A DNA stretch of 64,000 nucleotides, from contig NZ_JAKWJP010000007.1 of the NCBI RefSeq assembly GCF_022761035.1, positions 17,427 to 81,426 on the forward strand. The letters are read 5' to 3'. The notes under the pieces are model-generated. The model made no database searches. It was not told the origin of the DNA and was given only the letters and a program-made list of their open reading frames with translations. Of the stretch, positions 28,633-36,628 are shown in pieces; position 1 is the first letter of the stretch; each line of letters opens with the position of its first letter. The translations under genes and the position numbers were made by a program. This DNA is from Microbacterium sp. SS28. Lineage in GTDB: Bacteria; Actinomycetota; Actinomycetes; Actinomycetales; Microbacteriaceae.

Positions 28633-28653
28633 CACCGGCATCCCTCCCTCGTC

Positions 28654-28674
28654 GGAGGTTCTCCCGGAACCTCC
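28654..28674 (+). terminator. Hairpin between ROK regulator and importer genes
   Basis: GGAGGTTC and GAACCTCC form a perfect 8-bp stem with a five-base loop, 22 bases after the regulator stop. It may end the regulator transcript or reduce read-through into the importer. No T tract follows. Confidence 0.45.
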
Positions 28675-28745
28675 GCACAAAACCCCCCGGATGGGCCACC
28701 CGGCCCCTTCGAATCACCAAGAGAAAACACACGAAGGAAGACACC

Positions 28746-30032
28746 ATGATCAAGAAGCTCGGAGCCTTCGCGCTCGTCGGCGCTTCGGCTGTCGTTCTCG
28801 CAGGCTGCGCGGGCGGTGGCACCGATGCCGCTGCTGAGGCCGAGACCGGTGACCTCACCGTCTGGGTCGTCGGCACCGACACGCCGCAGACCGCTCGCGA
28901 CTACCTCAAGGACACGTTCGAGGCCGAGAACGACGGCTGGACGCTCACCATCGAAGAGAAGACGTGGGCGGATGTCTCCGACACGTACACGGCCGCGCTC
29001 TCGTCGAGCGACTCGCCCGACGTCGTCGAGGTCGGCAACACGCAGGCGCTCGGCTTCGCCGACGCGGGCCTGTTCGTCGACATCTCCGACATCCAGGACG
29101 AGCTCGGCGGCGACGACCTGCTCCCCGGCCTCGTCGAGGCGGGCACGCTCGACGGCACCTTCTACGCCGCGCCGTACTACGCCGGTGGCCGCATCGTCTT
29201 CTACACGCCGCAGATCGTCGGCGACACGCTCCCCGAGACCCTCGAGGACTACGTCGCCCAGGGCGTCGCGCTGAAGACCGACACGGTCTCGGGCATCTAC
29301 GCCCCGGGCAAGGACTGGTACAACGCTCTTCCCTACGTCTGGGCCAACGGCGGCGAGATCGCGGTCCAGGACGGCGACGAGTGGGACGCTCAGTTCTCGA
29401 GCCCCGAGAGCCTCAAGGGCCTCGACATGCTCCAGGACGTCTACCTCAACGCGTCGGTCGCCCCGGCGGACGGCAACGAGCGCATGGGCAACATCGCGTT
29501 CTGCAACGGCGAGGTCGGCTTCCTCTCGAGCCCCGCATGGGCCGCGGGCAACATCACGGGCGCATGGCCCTGGGGTGACGAGGCCGCTGGTGAAGAGGTC
29601 TCCGAGGGATGCCCCGACACGTTCGGTGCCGACCTGAGCGCCTTCGCGCTGCCGGGCATGAAGGCCGGCGAGACCGCTCCGATCTTCGCGGGCGGCTCGA
29701 ACATCGCCGTCGCGACCAAGTCGGACGCGCAGGACAAGGCCAAGGAAGCCCTCAAGATCATGCTCTCCGAGGACTACCAGAAGCTCCTCGCCGAGCAGGG
29801 TCTGACCCCGGGCTACGTCCCGGCGTCGTCGTCGCTCCCCGACACCGACATCGCCAAGGCGCAGGCCGCGGCCCTCGCCAACTCGAAGTTCACGCCCACG
29901 AGCCCGAACTGGGCCGAGGTCGAAGCGGCGCAGATCATCCCGGACGCGCTCGTCAAGATCGCCCAGGGCGGCGACGTCAAGACGATCGCCGAGGAGCTCG
30001 ACGCTCAGATCGAAGCGATCCTCAACAAGTAG
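28746..30032 (+). CDS. Sugar-binding lipoprotein of GlcNAc/chitobiose-type ABC importer
   Basis: The 428-residue extracellular binding protein has a lipoprotein signal (MIKK, hydrophobic core, VLAGC; anchor Cys21) and a MalE-like body. GAAGGA lies seven bases before ATG. It resembles the NgcE/DasA-type binding proteins of actinobacteria in its setting: ROK repressor upstream, two permeases, a ROK kinase and NagB downstream. N-acetylglucosamine or chitobiose is therefore the likely ligand. A perfect terminator-like hairpin after the gene would make it more abundant than the permeases. Confidence 0.93.
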   Translation: MIKKLGAFALVGASAVVLAGCAGGGTDAAAEAETGDLTVWVVGTDTPQTARDYLKDTFEAENDGWTLTIEEKTWADVSDTYTAALSSSDSPDVVEVGNTQALGFADAGLFVDISDIQDELGGDDLLPGLVEAGTLDGTFYAAPYYAGGRIVFYTPQIVGDTLPETLEDYVAQGVALKTDTVSGIYAPGKDWYNALPYVWANGGEIAVQDGDEWDAQFSSPESLKGLDMLQDVYLNASVAPADGNERMGNIAFCNGEVGFLSSPAWAAGNITGAWPWGDEAAGEEVSEGCPDTFGADLSAFALPGMKAGETAPIFAGGSNIAVATKSDAQDKAKEALKIMLSEDYQKLLAEQGLTPGYVPASSSLPDTDIAKAQAAALANSKFTPTSPNWAEVEAAQIIPDALVKIAQGGDVKTIAEELDAQIEAILNK

Positions 30033-30040
30033 CAGGTCGA

Positions 30041-30069
30041 GGGGGTCCCGGTCCCATCGGGACCCCCTT
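30041..30069 (+). terminator. Intercistronic attenuator after binding-protein gene
   Basis: GGGGGTCCCG and CGGGACCCCC form a perfect 10-bp stem with a seven-base loop, eight bases after the stop and followed by TTG. Such hairpins after binding-protein genes protect the upstream message and lower permease expression. Confidence 0.75.
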
Positions 30070-30256
30070 GCCCCGCTCCGATCTCTCGGACAGGCTCAGG
30101 AAGCGCGAGCCCCCTGCGCCCGTCCCGGAGACCGGAGTCCCCGACCGTCGTCGGGCCCTGTCGATCCCCGCGCTGCGCAACGGCTGCCTTCGGCGCGTCC
30201 TTGCCCGGCATCCATTCCCCCTCACGTCACGCAATCCACAAGAGAGGAGGCGAGAG

Positions 30257-31237
30257 ATGAGCAGCACCGCCACCCTCGCGCGACCGTCCGCAGACGGCGA
30301 GCACGACGAAGCGTTCGCGCGCGCCGAGCGCCGCGACCAGCGGCGCAAGCGCCGTGAAGCGCGCAATGCCTGGACGCTCCTCGCCCCGTCGATGATCATC
30401 CTGGGCGTCATGGTCGGCTATCCCGCCGTCCTCATGGTGATCCAGTCCTTCACCGACTACACCGTCAAGAACAAGGTCCTCGGGACGACGCCGAACTTCG
30501 TCTGGTTCGAGAACTACGTCGACCTCTTCTCGGAGTCCGACTTCCCCCAGGTCCTGATGCGCAGCCTCGCGCTCATGATCGTCCTGACGGTCCTGAACAT
30601 GACGCTCGGCGTGCTCGTCGCGGTCCTCATGACGAGGCTCGGACGGGCCTGGCGCATCATCGTCTCGGTCGGGCTCCTGCTCGCGTGGGCGATGCCGCCC
30701 CTGACCGCGACCGTCGTGTGGGGCTGGATCTTCGACACGCAGTACGGGCTCGTGAACTGGACCCTCAACACGATCAGCGGCACGGACGACTGGAACAACC
30801 ACTCGTGGCTGCTCAACCCGTGGTCGTTCTTCTTCGTGCTGACGATCATCATCGTGTGGCAGTCGGTTCCGTTCGTCGCCTTCACGACGTACGCGGCCCT
30901 CGGTCAGGTGCCCGGCGAGGTCCTCGAGGCCTCTTCGCTCGACGGTGCGACGGGGATGTCGCGCTTCCGCCTGATCGTCTTCCCGTACCTGCGCAGCGTC
31001 CTCACGGTCGTGCTGGTCCTGCAGATCATCTGGAACCTCCGCATCTTCACGCAGGTGTACGCGCTGCAGAGCCGCGGCGGCATCGCCGCCGAGACCAACG
31101 TGCTCGGGACCTACCTGTTCCGTCAGGGCGTCGGTGAGTTCGGCGCGACGGCCGCCATCGGCGTCGTCATGGTGATCCTGCTGCTCGCCCTCTCATGGGG
31201 CTACGTCCGCACGACGCTCAAGGAGGAGGAGCTGTGA
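30257..31237 (+). CDS. ABC importer permease, MalF type (GlcNAc/chitobiose)
   Basis: The 326-residue membrane protein has a charged N-terminal tail of about 35 residues and six predicted helices. The coupling-loop region reads EVLEASSLDGATGMSRF. GAGGAGG at about seven bases supports ATG 30257. It follows the binding-protein gene after a 224-base gap containing the hairpin and overlaps the next permease by four bases (GTGA). It forms half of the membrane channel. Confidence 0.93.
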   Translation: MSSTATLARPSADGEHDEAFARAERRDQRRKRREARNAWTLLAPSMIILGVMVGYPAVLMVIQSFTDYTVKNKVLGTTPNFVWFENYVDLFSESDFPQVLMRSLALMIVLTVLNMTLGVLVAVLMTRLGRAWRIIVSVGLLLAWAMPPLTATVVWGWIFDTQYGLVNWTLNTISGTDDWNNHSWLLNPWSFFFVLTIIIVWQSVPFVAFTTYAALGQVPGEVLEASSLDGATGMSRFRLIVFPYLRSVLTVVLVLQIIWNLRIFTQVYALQSRGGIAAETNVLGTYLFRQGVGEFGATAAIGVVMVILLLALSWGYVRTTLKEEEL

Positions 31238-32205
31238 GCACTCAGATCAACGCGGCCAATCAGCTCGGCACCCTCGGTGTCGAAGAGATCCTGGGCGAGG
31301 GCGGCGAGCCCAAGGCGCCCAAGAAGCGCTCGATCACGGCACGCCGTCCCTCCGCCAAGCGCGTCGCGACGCGCACGCTCCTGAACATCGCGGCCGCCAT
31401 CGTCTTCGTGTGCTCGGCGTTCCCGGTGTACTGGATGGTGAACATGTCGTTCACCCCCAACAGCGAGATCACGAGCCGCAACCCCACGTTCGTCCCGCTG
31501 CCGTTCACGATCCAGAACTACATCACGGCGTGGACGCGCGAGGCGGCCCCCGGCCAGACGGACTTCCCGCACGCGCTGCTCGCGACCCTCACCGTGACCT
31601 TCGGCGTGCTCATCGCGACCCTCCTGTTCGCCTTCCTCGCCTCCGTCGCGATCGCACGGTTCCGCTTCGGCGGACGCCGCATGTTCATCGTGGCCGTGCT
31701 CGTCGTGCAGATGATCCCCGCCGAAGCCATGATGTTCACCGTCTACGGCATGATCGACGACTGGCGCCTGTTGAACACGCTGCTCGGGCTCGGGATCGTG
31801 TACCTCGCCGGCGTCATCCCGTTCACGATCTGGACGCTCCGCGGCTTCGTCGCGGGCGTGCCGGCCGACCTCGAAGAGGCCGCCATGATCGACGGCTGCA
31901 CGAAGTCGCAGGCGTTCTGGAAGGTCACCTTCCCGCTGCTCGCGCCGGGCCTCATCGCGACGGGCATCTTCGCCTTCATCCAGTCGTGGAACGAGTTCAC
32001 GATGGCGCTGCTGCTGCTCAAGGGCTACAACCTGACGCTCATGCCATGGCTCAACGCGTTCCAGTCGTCGTCGGTCGGCGGCGCCGTGAACTGGGGTGCC
32101 GTCATGGCCGGCTCCACGCTCATCGCGCTCCCCGTCATCATCTTCTTCCTCATCGTGCAGGGTCGGATGACCGGCGGCCTGGTCGCTGGGGCGGTCAAGG
32201 GCTGA
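31234..32205 (+). CDS. ABC importer permease, MalG type (GlcNAc/chitobiose)
   Basis: The 323-residue membrane protein has a cytoplasmic tail of about 45 residues, six predicted helices, the coupling loop LEEAAMIDGCTKSQAFWKV, and the C-terminus GGLVAGAVKG usual for this group. GTG 31234 overlaps the upstream stop. No ATPase gene is nearby, as in the mannan operon; a genome-encoded MsiK-like protein presumably powers both importers. Confidence 0.93.
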   Translation: MSTQINAANQLGTLGVEEILGEGGEPKAPKKRSITARRPSAKRVATRTLLNIAAAIVFVCSAFPVYWMVNMSFTPNSEITSRNPTFVPLPFTIQNYITAWTREAAPGQTDFPHALLATLTVTFGVLIATLLFAFLASVAIARFRFGGRRMFIVAVLVVQMIPAEAMMFTVYGMIDDWRLLNTLLGLGIVYLAGVIPFTIWTLRGFVAGVPADLEEAAMIDGCTKSQAFWKVTFPLLAPGLIATGIFAFIQSWNEFTMALLLLKGYNLTLMPWLNAFQSSSVGGAVNWGAVMAGSTLIALPVIIFFLIVQGRMTGGLVAGAVKG

Positions 32206-32248
32206 TGCGCGCGCGAACACCCGCCGCCTCCCGCCGGGAGGTCGGGCG

Positions 32249-33202
32249 ATGAGGGTCGGGCTGGACGTCGGCGGGACCAAGACCGACGCGGTAGTGGTCG
32301 ACGACGCGGGCGACATCGCGGGGCGCGTGCGCCTCACGACCGGGTGGGGCGGCGAGCAGATCGTCCGCACGGTCGTCGCGGCGGTCCACGCGGTGGCGAC
32401 GGATGCCGGAGCCGACCTGTCGCAGATCGACTCGGTCGGCATCGGGATCCCCGGTCAGGTCGACGCAGAGACGGGCCGCGTCGCGCACGCCGTCAACCTC
32501 GGGGTCGACGACCTCGACCTCGCCGCCGAGGTGGCGCCGATGCTCGGCGTCGCCGTGCGGGTCGAGAACGACGTCAAGGCGGCGGCGCTGGGCGCGTACG
32601 CGCTGCGAGGCCATGCCCTCGGGCTCGGTCTGCGGCACGGCTCGATGGCCTACCTCAACCTCGGGACCGGCGTCGCGGCGGGCATCGTCATCGACGGCGA
32701 GCTCTCGCGGGGCGCGCGCGGCACGGCGGGGGAGGTCGGGCACATCTCGATCGATCCCGCGGGGCCCCTGTGCCGCTGCGGACAGCACGGCTGCGTCGAG
32801 GCGCTCGCGGGCGGCGGAGCCGTCGCGCAGCGCTGGGGCCGCCCCGGCCGCTTCCCGGTCCTGGACGTCTTCGACGCCGCCGACGCGGGAGACGAGACCG
32901 CCCGCGAACTGCGCGCGGGCATCGCGCGCGGTGTCGCGTCGGCCGTCCGCATCCTCATCCTCACCGCCGATGTCGACGTCGTCGTGCTCGGCGGCGGGGT
33001 CACGGCCCTCGGCGACCGGCTCATGGCGGATGTCTCCGCCGAGCTCGCCGCGAGCGCCGCAGCATCGCCGTTCATGCGCTCGCTGCGTCTCGAGGAGAGG
33101 GTCGAGCTGCTGCCCGCCGGGTCGCCCGCCGCGGCGCTTGGCGCGGCGCTCATCGGTGCGACCAACGACCCCCACACCGAGGAGGCACTCACTCATGGCT
33201 GA
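32249..33202 (+). CDS. ROK-family sugar kinase, probable N-acetylglucosamine kinase
   Basis: The 317-residue cytoplasmic kinase has the ATP motif LDVGGTKTDAVV at the N-terminus. The ROK signature includes the GTGVAAGI turn, GEVGHISIDP and the zinc-binding CRCGQHGCVE. It lacks the N-terminal winged helix of the ROK repressor upstream. Its 8-base overlap with nagB links it to amino-sugar use: it would make GlcNAc-6-P for NagA, then NagB. Glucose as substrate cannot be excluded from sequence alone. A GGGAGG site precedes ATG 32249. Confidence 0.9.
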   Translation: MRVGLDVGGTKTDAVVVDDAGDIAGRVRLTTGWGGEQIVRTVVAAVHAVATDAGADLSQIDSVGIGIPGQVDAETGRVAHAVNLGVDDLDLAAEVAPMLGVAVRVENDVKAAALGAYALRGHALGLGLRHGSMAYLNLGTGVAAGIVIDGELSRGARGTAGEVGHISIDPAGPLCRCGQHGCVEALAGGGAVAQRWGRPGRFPVLDVFDAADAGDETARELRAGIARGVASAVRILILTADVDVVVLGGGVTALGDRLMADVSAELAASAAASPFMRSLRLEERVELLPAGSPAAALGAALIGATNDPHTEEALTHG

Positions 33203-33974
33203 AGTCATCATCGTTCCGGACGCCCAGGCCGCGGGCGGCCTCGTCGCCGACGAGATCGCCCGGCTCATCCGCGCGAACCCCGAGGTCGTGCTGGGCCTCG
33301 CGACGGGCTCGACGCCCCTTCCGGTCTACGAGGCCCTGCCCGAGCGCCTCGACGGCGTCGACGTCTCGCGCGTGCGCGGTTTCGCGCTCGACGAGTACGT
33401 CGGCATCGACCCGGCGCACCCCGAGTCCTACCGCTCGGTCATCCACCGCGAGGTCGTCGAGCCGCTCGGGCTCGATCCCGCGCTCATCCGCACGCCGGAC
33501 GGCTCGCTCGAGGGCATCGAGCACGCGGGCGCCGACTACGAGTCCGCGATCGCCGCGGCCGGCGGGGTCGCGCTGCAGATCCTCGGCATCGGGACGGACG
33601 GCCACATCGGCTTCAACGAGCCGGGCTCGTCGTTCGCCTCGGTCACGCGCGTCAAGACGCTCACGCAGCAGACGCTCGAGGACAATGCACGCTTCTTCGA
33701 CTCGGTCGAGGATGTGCCGATGCACTGCATCACGCAGGGCCTCGGCACCATCCTGCGGGCGCGCCACCTCGTGCTGCTCGCGTTCGGCGAGGGCAAGGCC
33801 GAGGCCGTCGCGGGCGCCGTCGAGGGCCCCGTCACGGCGTCGCTGCCGGGGTCGGCGATCCAGCTGCACCCGCACGTCACGGTCGTCGTCGACGAGGCAG
33901 CGGCATCCCGTCTGCAGTTCGCCGACTACTACCACTACACGTACGACAACAAGCCGGCCTGGCAGGGCCTCTAG
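33195..33974 (+). CDS. nagB: NagB, glucosamine-6-phosphate deaminase
   Basis: The 259-residue enzyme converts glucosamine-6-phosphate to fructose-6-phosphate and ammonia. Conserved elements are the phosphate loop LGLATGSTP (about 33-41), the catalytic Asp66 in ALDEYVG, and His137 in GIGTDGHIGFNEPG. Length is normal for short bacterial NagB. The ATG lies within the kinase gene's last codons (8-base overlap). A GC-rich hairpin (CGGGCG/CGCCCG) follows the stop. It joins GlcNAc catabolism to glycolysis. Confidence 0.97.
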   Translation: MAEVIIVPDAQAAGGLVADEIARLIRANPEVVLGLATGSTPLPVYEALPERLDGVDVSRVRGFALDEYVGIDPAHPESYRSVIHREVVEPLGLDPALIRTPDGSLEGIEHAGADYESAIAAAGGVALQILGIGTDGHIGFNEPGSSFASVTRVKTLTQQTLEDNARFFDSVEDVPMHCITQGLGTILRARHLVLLAFGEGKAEAVAGAVEGPVTASLPGSAIQLHPHVTVVVDEAAASRLQFADYYHYTYDNKPAWQGL

Positions 33975-34085
33975 GCGCGAGGAGTCGACGGGCGGCAAGC
34001 GCCCGGACTCGACCGGGTCGGGGGAGCCCAGCGTCGCGCCCCTTGGCACGGTTCAGCCCGGGCGCTTCCCGCGCGTGCGCATCAG

Positions 34086-34091
34086 TACGAT
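34086..34091 (+). promoter_or_regulatory. -10 box for leaderless membrane-protein gene
   Basis: TACGAT ends six bases before ATG 34098 with no ribosome site between, the usual spacing for leaderless actinobacterial messages. Confidence 0.45.
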
Positions 34092-34097
34092 GCAGGC

Positions 34098-34775
34098 ATG
34101 ACGGATGCCGCGGCCGCTGCCTCACGCGATGACGAACTGGGTCGCACGCTCACGGTGGGCGGTGTCCTCCTCATCGCGAGCGCCGTGCTCGCCTTCGTAG
34201 CACCGCAGATGATGTCGATGGCTCCCGTGCTGCGCACTGTCGTCTTCTGGGGCGCGGTGGTCGCGTTCTCCTGCGCGCTCGTCGTCTACGCGTTCGGTCT
34301 GGGGCGGGGAGGCAGCATCGTCGCCCGCAAGCCGCTCGGTCTGGGCGCGATGGTGGGCCTCGCCGCGTGGCCGCTCATCGAGCGGATCATGACGCTCTTC
34401 CTTCAGGTGACCTCTGACACGACGCAGTTTTTCATCGCGTGGGGCTGGATCTCCATCGCCGTGCAGCTCGCCGCGGCGATCGTCATCGTCGTCCAGATCG
34501 CCCGAGCAGGCGTCATCACGGGACAGCTCAGGTGGGCGCCGCTGTGGGGCCTCATCGCGGTCGCCGCGCCCCAGATCATCGCGCAGCTCCTCGTCGTGGC
34601 GACAGGCACCGAGATCAGCCGCGACGAGAACGACGTCGTGTGGATCTTCTTCGGACTCGGTCAGCTCACGGACTTCGCGGCGCCGGTCATCCTCGGCATC
34701 CTGTCCATCGTCCATGCCCAGCGCCGGGTGCCGCGCGCGGCCGAGCCCGTGCAGGTCTACCCGCCCGAAGCCTGA
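34098..34775 (+). CDS. Six-helix membrane protein, unknown
   Basis: The 225-residue protein has six predicted membrane helices (about 18-40, 46-70, 80-103, 110-136, 144-168, 178-206) and short tails. No catalytic motif or family is recognised. A TANNNT box six bases before the start suggests leaderless expression. It ends 22 bases before the convergent oxidoreductase gene. It is independent of the GlcNAc operon, which ends before it with a hairpin. Confidence 0.75.
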   Translation: MTDAAAAASRDDELGRTLTVGGVLLIASAVLAFVAPQMMSMAPVLRTVVFWGAVVAFSCALVVYAFGLGRGGSIVARKPLGLGAMVGLAAWPLIERIMTLFLQVTSDTTQFFIAWGWISIAVQLAAAIVIVVQIARAGVITGQLRWAPLWGLIAVAAPQIIAQLLVVATGTEISRDENDVVWIFFGLGQLTDFAAPVILGILSIVHAQRRVPRAAEPVQVYPPEA

Positions 34776-34797
34776 CGCGGCAGCCCTCAGCGGCGGG

Positions 34798-36189
34798 TCA
34801 GGCCGAGAAGACCTTGCCGGGGTTCAGGATGCCGAGCGGGTCGAAGACCTGTGTGATCCGGCGCTGCAGCTCCCACTGATCGTCGCCGAGCTCGTCGGCG
34901 AGCCAGCGGCGCTTGAGGATGCCGATGCCGTGCTCGCCCGTCAGCGTGCCGCCGAGGCGCAGGGCCGAGCGGAACAGGTCGTCTGCGGCATCCCAGATCG
35001 CCGGAGGCACCTCGACCGTGCCGTCCTCGCCGACCTCGCCCTCGAAGATGAAGTTGGGGTGCAGGTTGCCGTCGCCCGCGTGCGCGACGGTCGGGATCAC
35101 GATGCCGTGCTCGCGCTCGACGCGGGCGATCTCGTCGAACATCGCGGGCAGTGCGCTGCGGGGCACCGAGACGTCCTCGATGAGCGTCGTGCCGAGGCGC
35201 TCCATCGCGGGATGCATCGAACGGCGGATCGCGAGCAGTCGCTCGCCCTCGGCACGGTCGTGCGTGACGGCGACCGTGCCGCCCACCGCGCGCAGCGTCG
35301 CCGCGATGGCGTCGGCTTCGACGTCGGCGGCGGGGCCGTCGGTCTGGATCGTGAGCTGCGCGGCGCCGGGCGACGGCGCATCGAGCGAGAGCAGATCGTG
35401 GACGGCGCGCAGGGACGCGGCATCCATGAGCTCCATGATGGAGGGCTGCACTCCCGACGCGGTGACGGCGGCGGATGCCGCGGCGGCAGCCCGCACATCG
35501 GGGAACGTCGCGGCGACCGTGCACACGACGCCAGGCACGACGCGCCGGAGCTTGAGGGTCGCGCCGACGACGACGCCGAGAGTGCCTTCGGAGCCGATGA
35601 CGAGCGATGTGAGGTCGAGGCCCGTGACGCCCTTGACCGTGCGGTGGCCGAGCTGGAGGAGCCGTCCGTCGGCGAGCACGAGGTCGACGCCGAGGACGGC
35701 ATCGCGCACGACGCCGTACTTCGCGCACAGGAGGCCGCCGGCGCCGGTCGCGATGTTGCCGCCCACCGTCGAGATGGCGCGGCTCGCGGGATCGGGCGCC
35801 CACCAGAGGCCGTGCTCCGCGAGGGCGGCGTTGAGGTCGGCGTTGAGGATTCCCGGCTCGACGACGGCGAGCAGGTCGTCGGGGCGCACCTCGAGGATCC
35901 GGTCCATGCCGCGCACCGAGAGCGCGATCTCACCCGCGCCCGCGTTGGCGCCGCCCGCGAGTCCCGTGCCGGCACCGCGCGTCACGACGGGCGTGCGGGT
36001 CTCGGTCGCGATCCGCAGGGTCGCCTGCACGTCTTCGACGGAGCGGGCGTGGACGACGGCGATCGGGAGACCGGATGCCGCGTGCCCCGACTTGTCGGCC
36101 CGCGCCGCGTGCCGCGCCGCATCGGACGTGTCGACCCGCTCGCCGAGCGCTGCCTGCAGACGTGCTGCGACGTCGGGGGCGGTCGTCAC
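34798..36189 (-). CDS. FAD-binding 2-hydroxyacid oxidase (GlcD / D-lactate dehydrogenase type)
   Basis: The 463-residue flavoenzyme has the PCMH-type FAD-binding domain (about 35-215), with VVTRGAGTGLAGGAN, TVGGNIATGAGG and IGSEGTLGVVV, and the FAD-oxidase C domain. The C-terminal HAGDGNLHPNF and GEHGIGILK supply the usual metal and substrate histidines. Glycolate and D-lactate are the usual substrates; the exact one cannot be read. GTG 36189 overlaps the small membrane protein upstream (GTGA), which may help membrane association or be incidental. Confidence 0.93.
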   Translation of the reverse strand: MTTAPDVAARLQAALGERVDTSDAARHAARADKSGHAASGLPIAVVHARSVEDVQATLRIATETRTPVVTRGAGTGLAGGANAGAGEIALSVRGMDRILEVRPDDLLAVVEPGILNADLNAALAEHGLWWAPDPASRAISTVGGNIATGAGGLLCAKYGVVRDAVLGVDLVLADGRLLQLGHRTVKGVTGLDLTSLVIGSEGTLGVVVGATLKLRRVVPGVVCTVAATFPDVRAAAAASAAVTASGVQPSIMELMDAASLRAVHDLLSLDAPSPGAAQLTIQTDGPAADVEADAIAATLRAVGGTVAVTHDRAEGERLLAIRRSMHPAMERLGTTLIEDVSVPRSALPAMFDEIARVEREHGIVIPTVAHAGDGNLHPNFIFEGEVGEDGTVEVPPAIWDAADDLFRSALRLGGTLTGEHGIGILKRRWLADELGDDQWELQRRITQVFDPLGILNPGKVFSA

Positions 36190-36578
36190 GCGAACCGGCG
36201 CCGGCCCGCGATGACGCCGACCGTCACAGCGACGATCGCGAAGCCCAGGCCGATCCACGGCTGGCCCATGCTCCACCACGCCATCGTCGCCGTCGCGTAC
36301 ACGAGCAGCTCGACGAGGGCCCGGACGAACGGGTGCACCGCGAAGACGGCCCGTGGCGAGACGAAGAGCGCCCACACGAGGATCGCGAGGACGGGCGCGG
36401 CGATGCTGACCACGATGTTCCACGGGAACTGCCACATCGCGAAGCCCCACAGCGCGAGCGATCCGAAGGCGAACAGCCCGCACACGAAGGCGAGGATGTC
36501 GATGGCCGAGAGCGGCGCGCGCGTGCCTGGCTCGGGTTCGGCGGGCGGCACGGGGCGGACGTGGGGCATCTCCGACAT
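36186..36578 (-). CDS. Small YrdB/DUF2568-like membrane protein
   Basis: The 130-residue protein has a proline-rich cytoplasmic tail and four predicted helices (about 27-50, 55-75, 83-100, 104-124). The pattern resembles the YrdB/DUF2568 family, whose function is unknown. TAGACT (36586-36591, minus strand) ends seven bases before the ATG without a ribosome site, so translation is probably leaderless. It is co-translated with the oxidase gene through a GTGA overlap. Confidence 0.8.
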   Translation of the reverse strand: MSEMPHVRPVPPAEPEPGTRAPLSAIDILAFVCGLFAFGSLALWGFAMWQFPWNIVVSIAAPVLAILVWALFVSPRAVFAVHPFVRALVELLVYATATMAWWSMGQPWIGLGFAIVAVTVGVIAGRRRFA

Positions 36579-36628
36579 GGGTTCCAGTCTAGGCGCGGCC
36601 TGACCTGCAGCCCGGGCCGGGGGAGCGC

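Noticed and set aside
32249..33202. Glucokinase of central metabolism
   Set aside because: ROK kinases cannot be separated by motif alone, but the overlap with nagB and the nearby ROK repressor favour an amino-sugar substrate.
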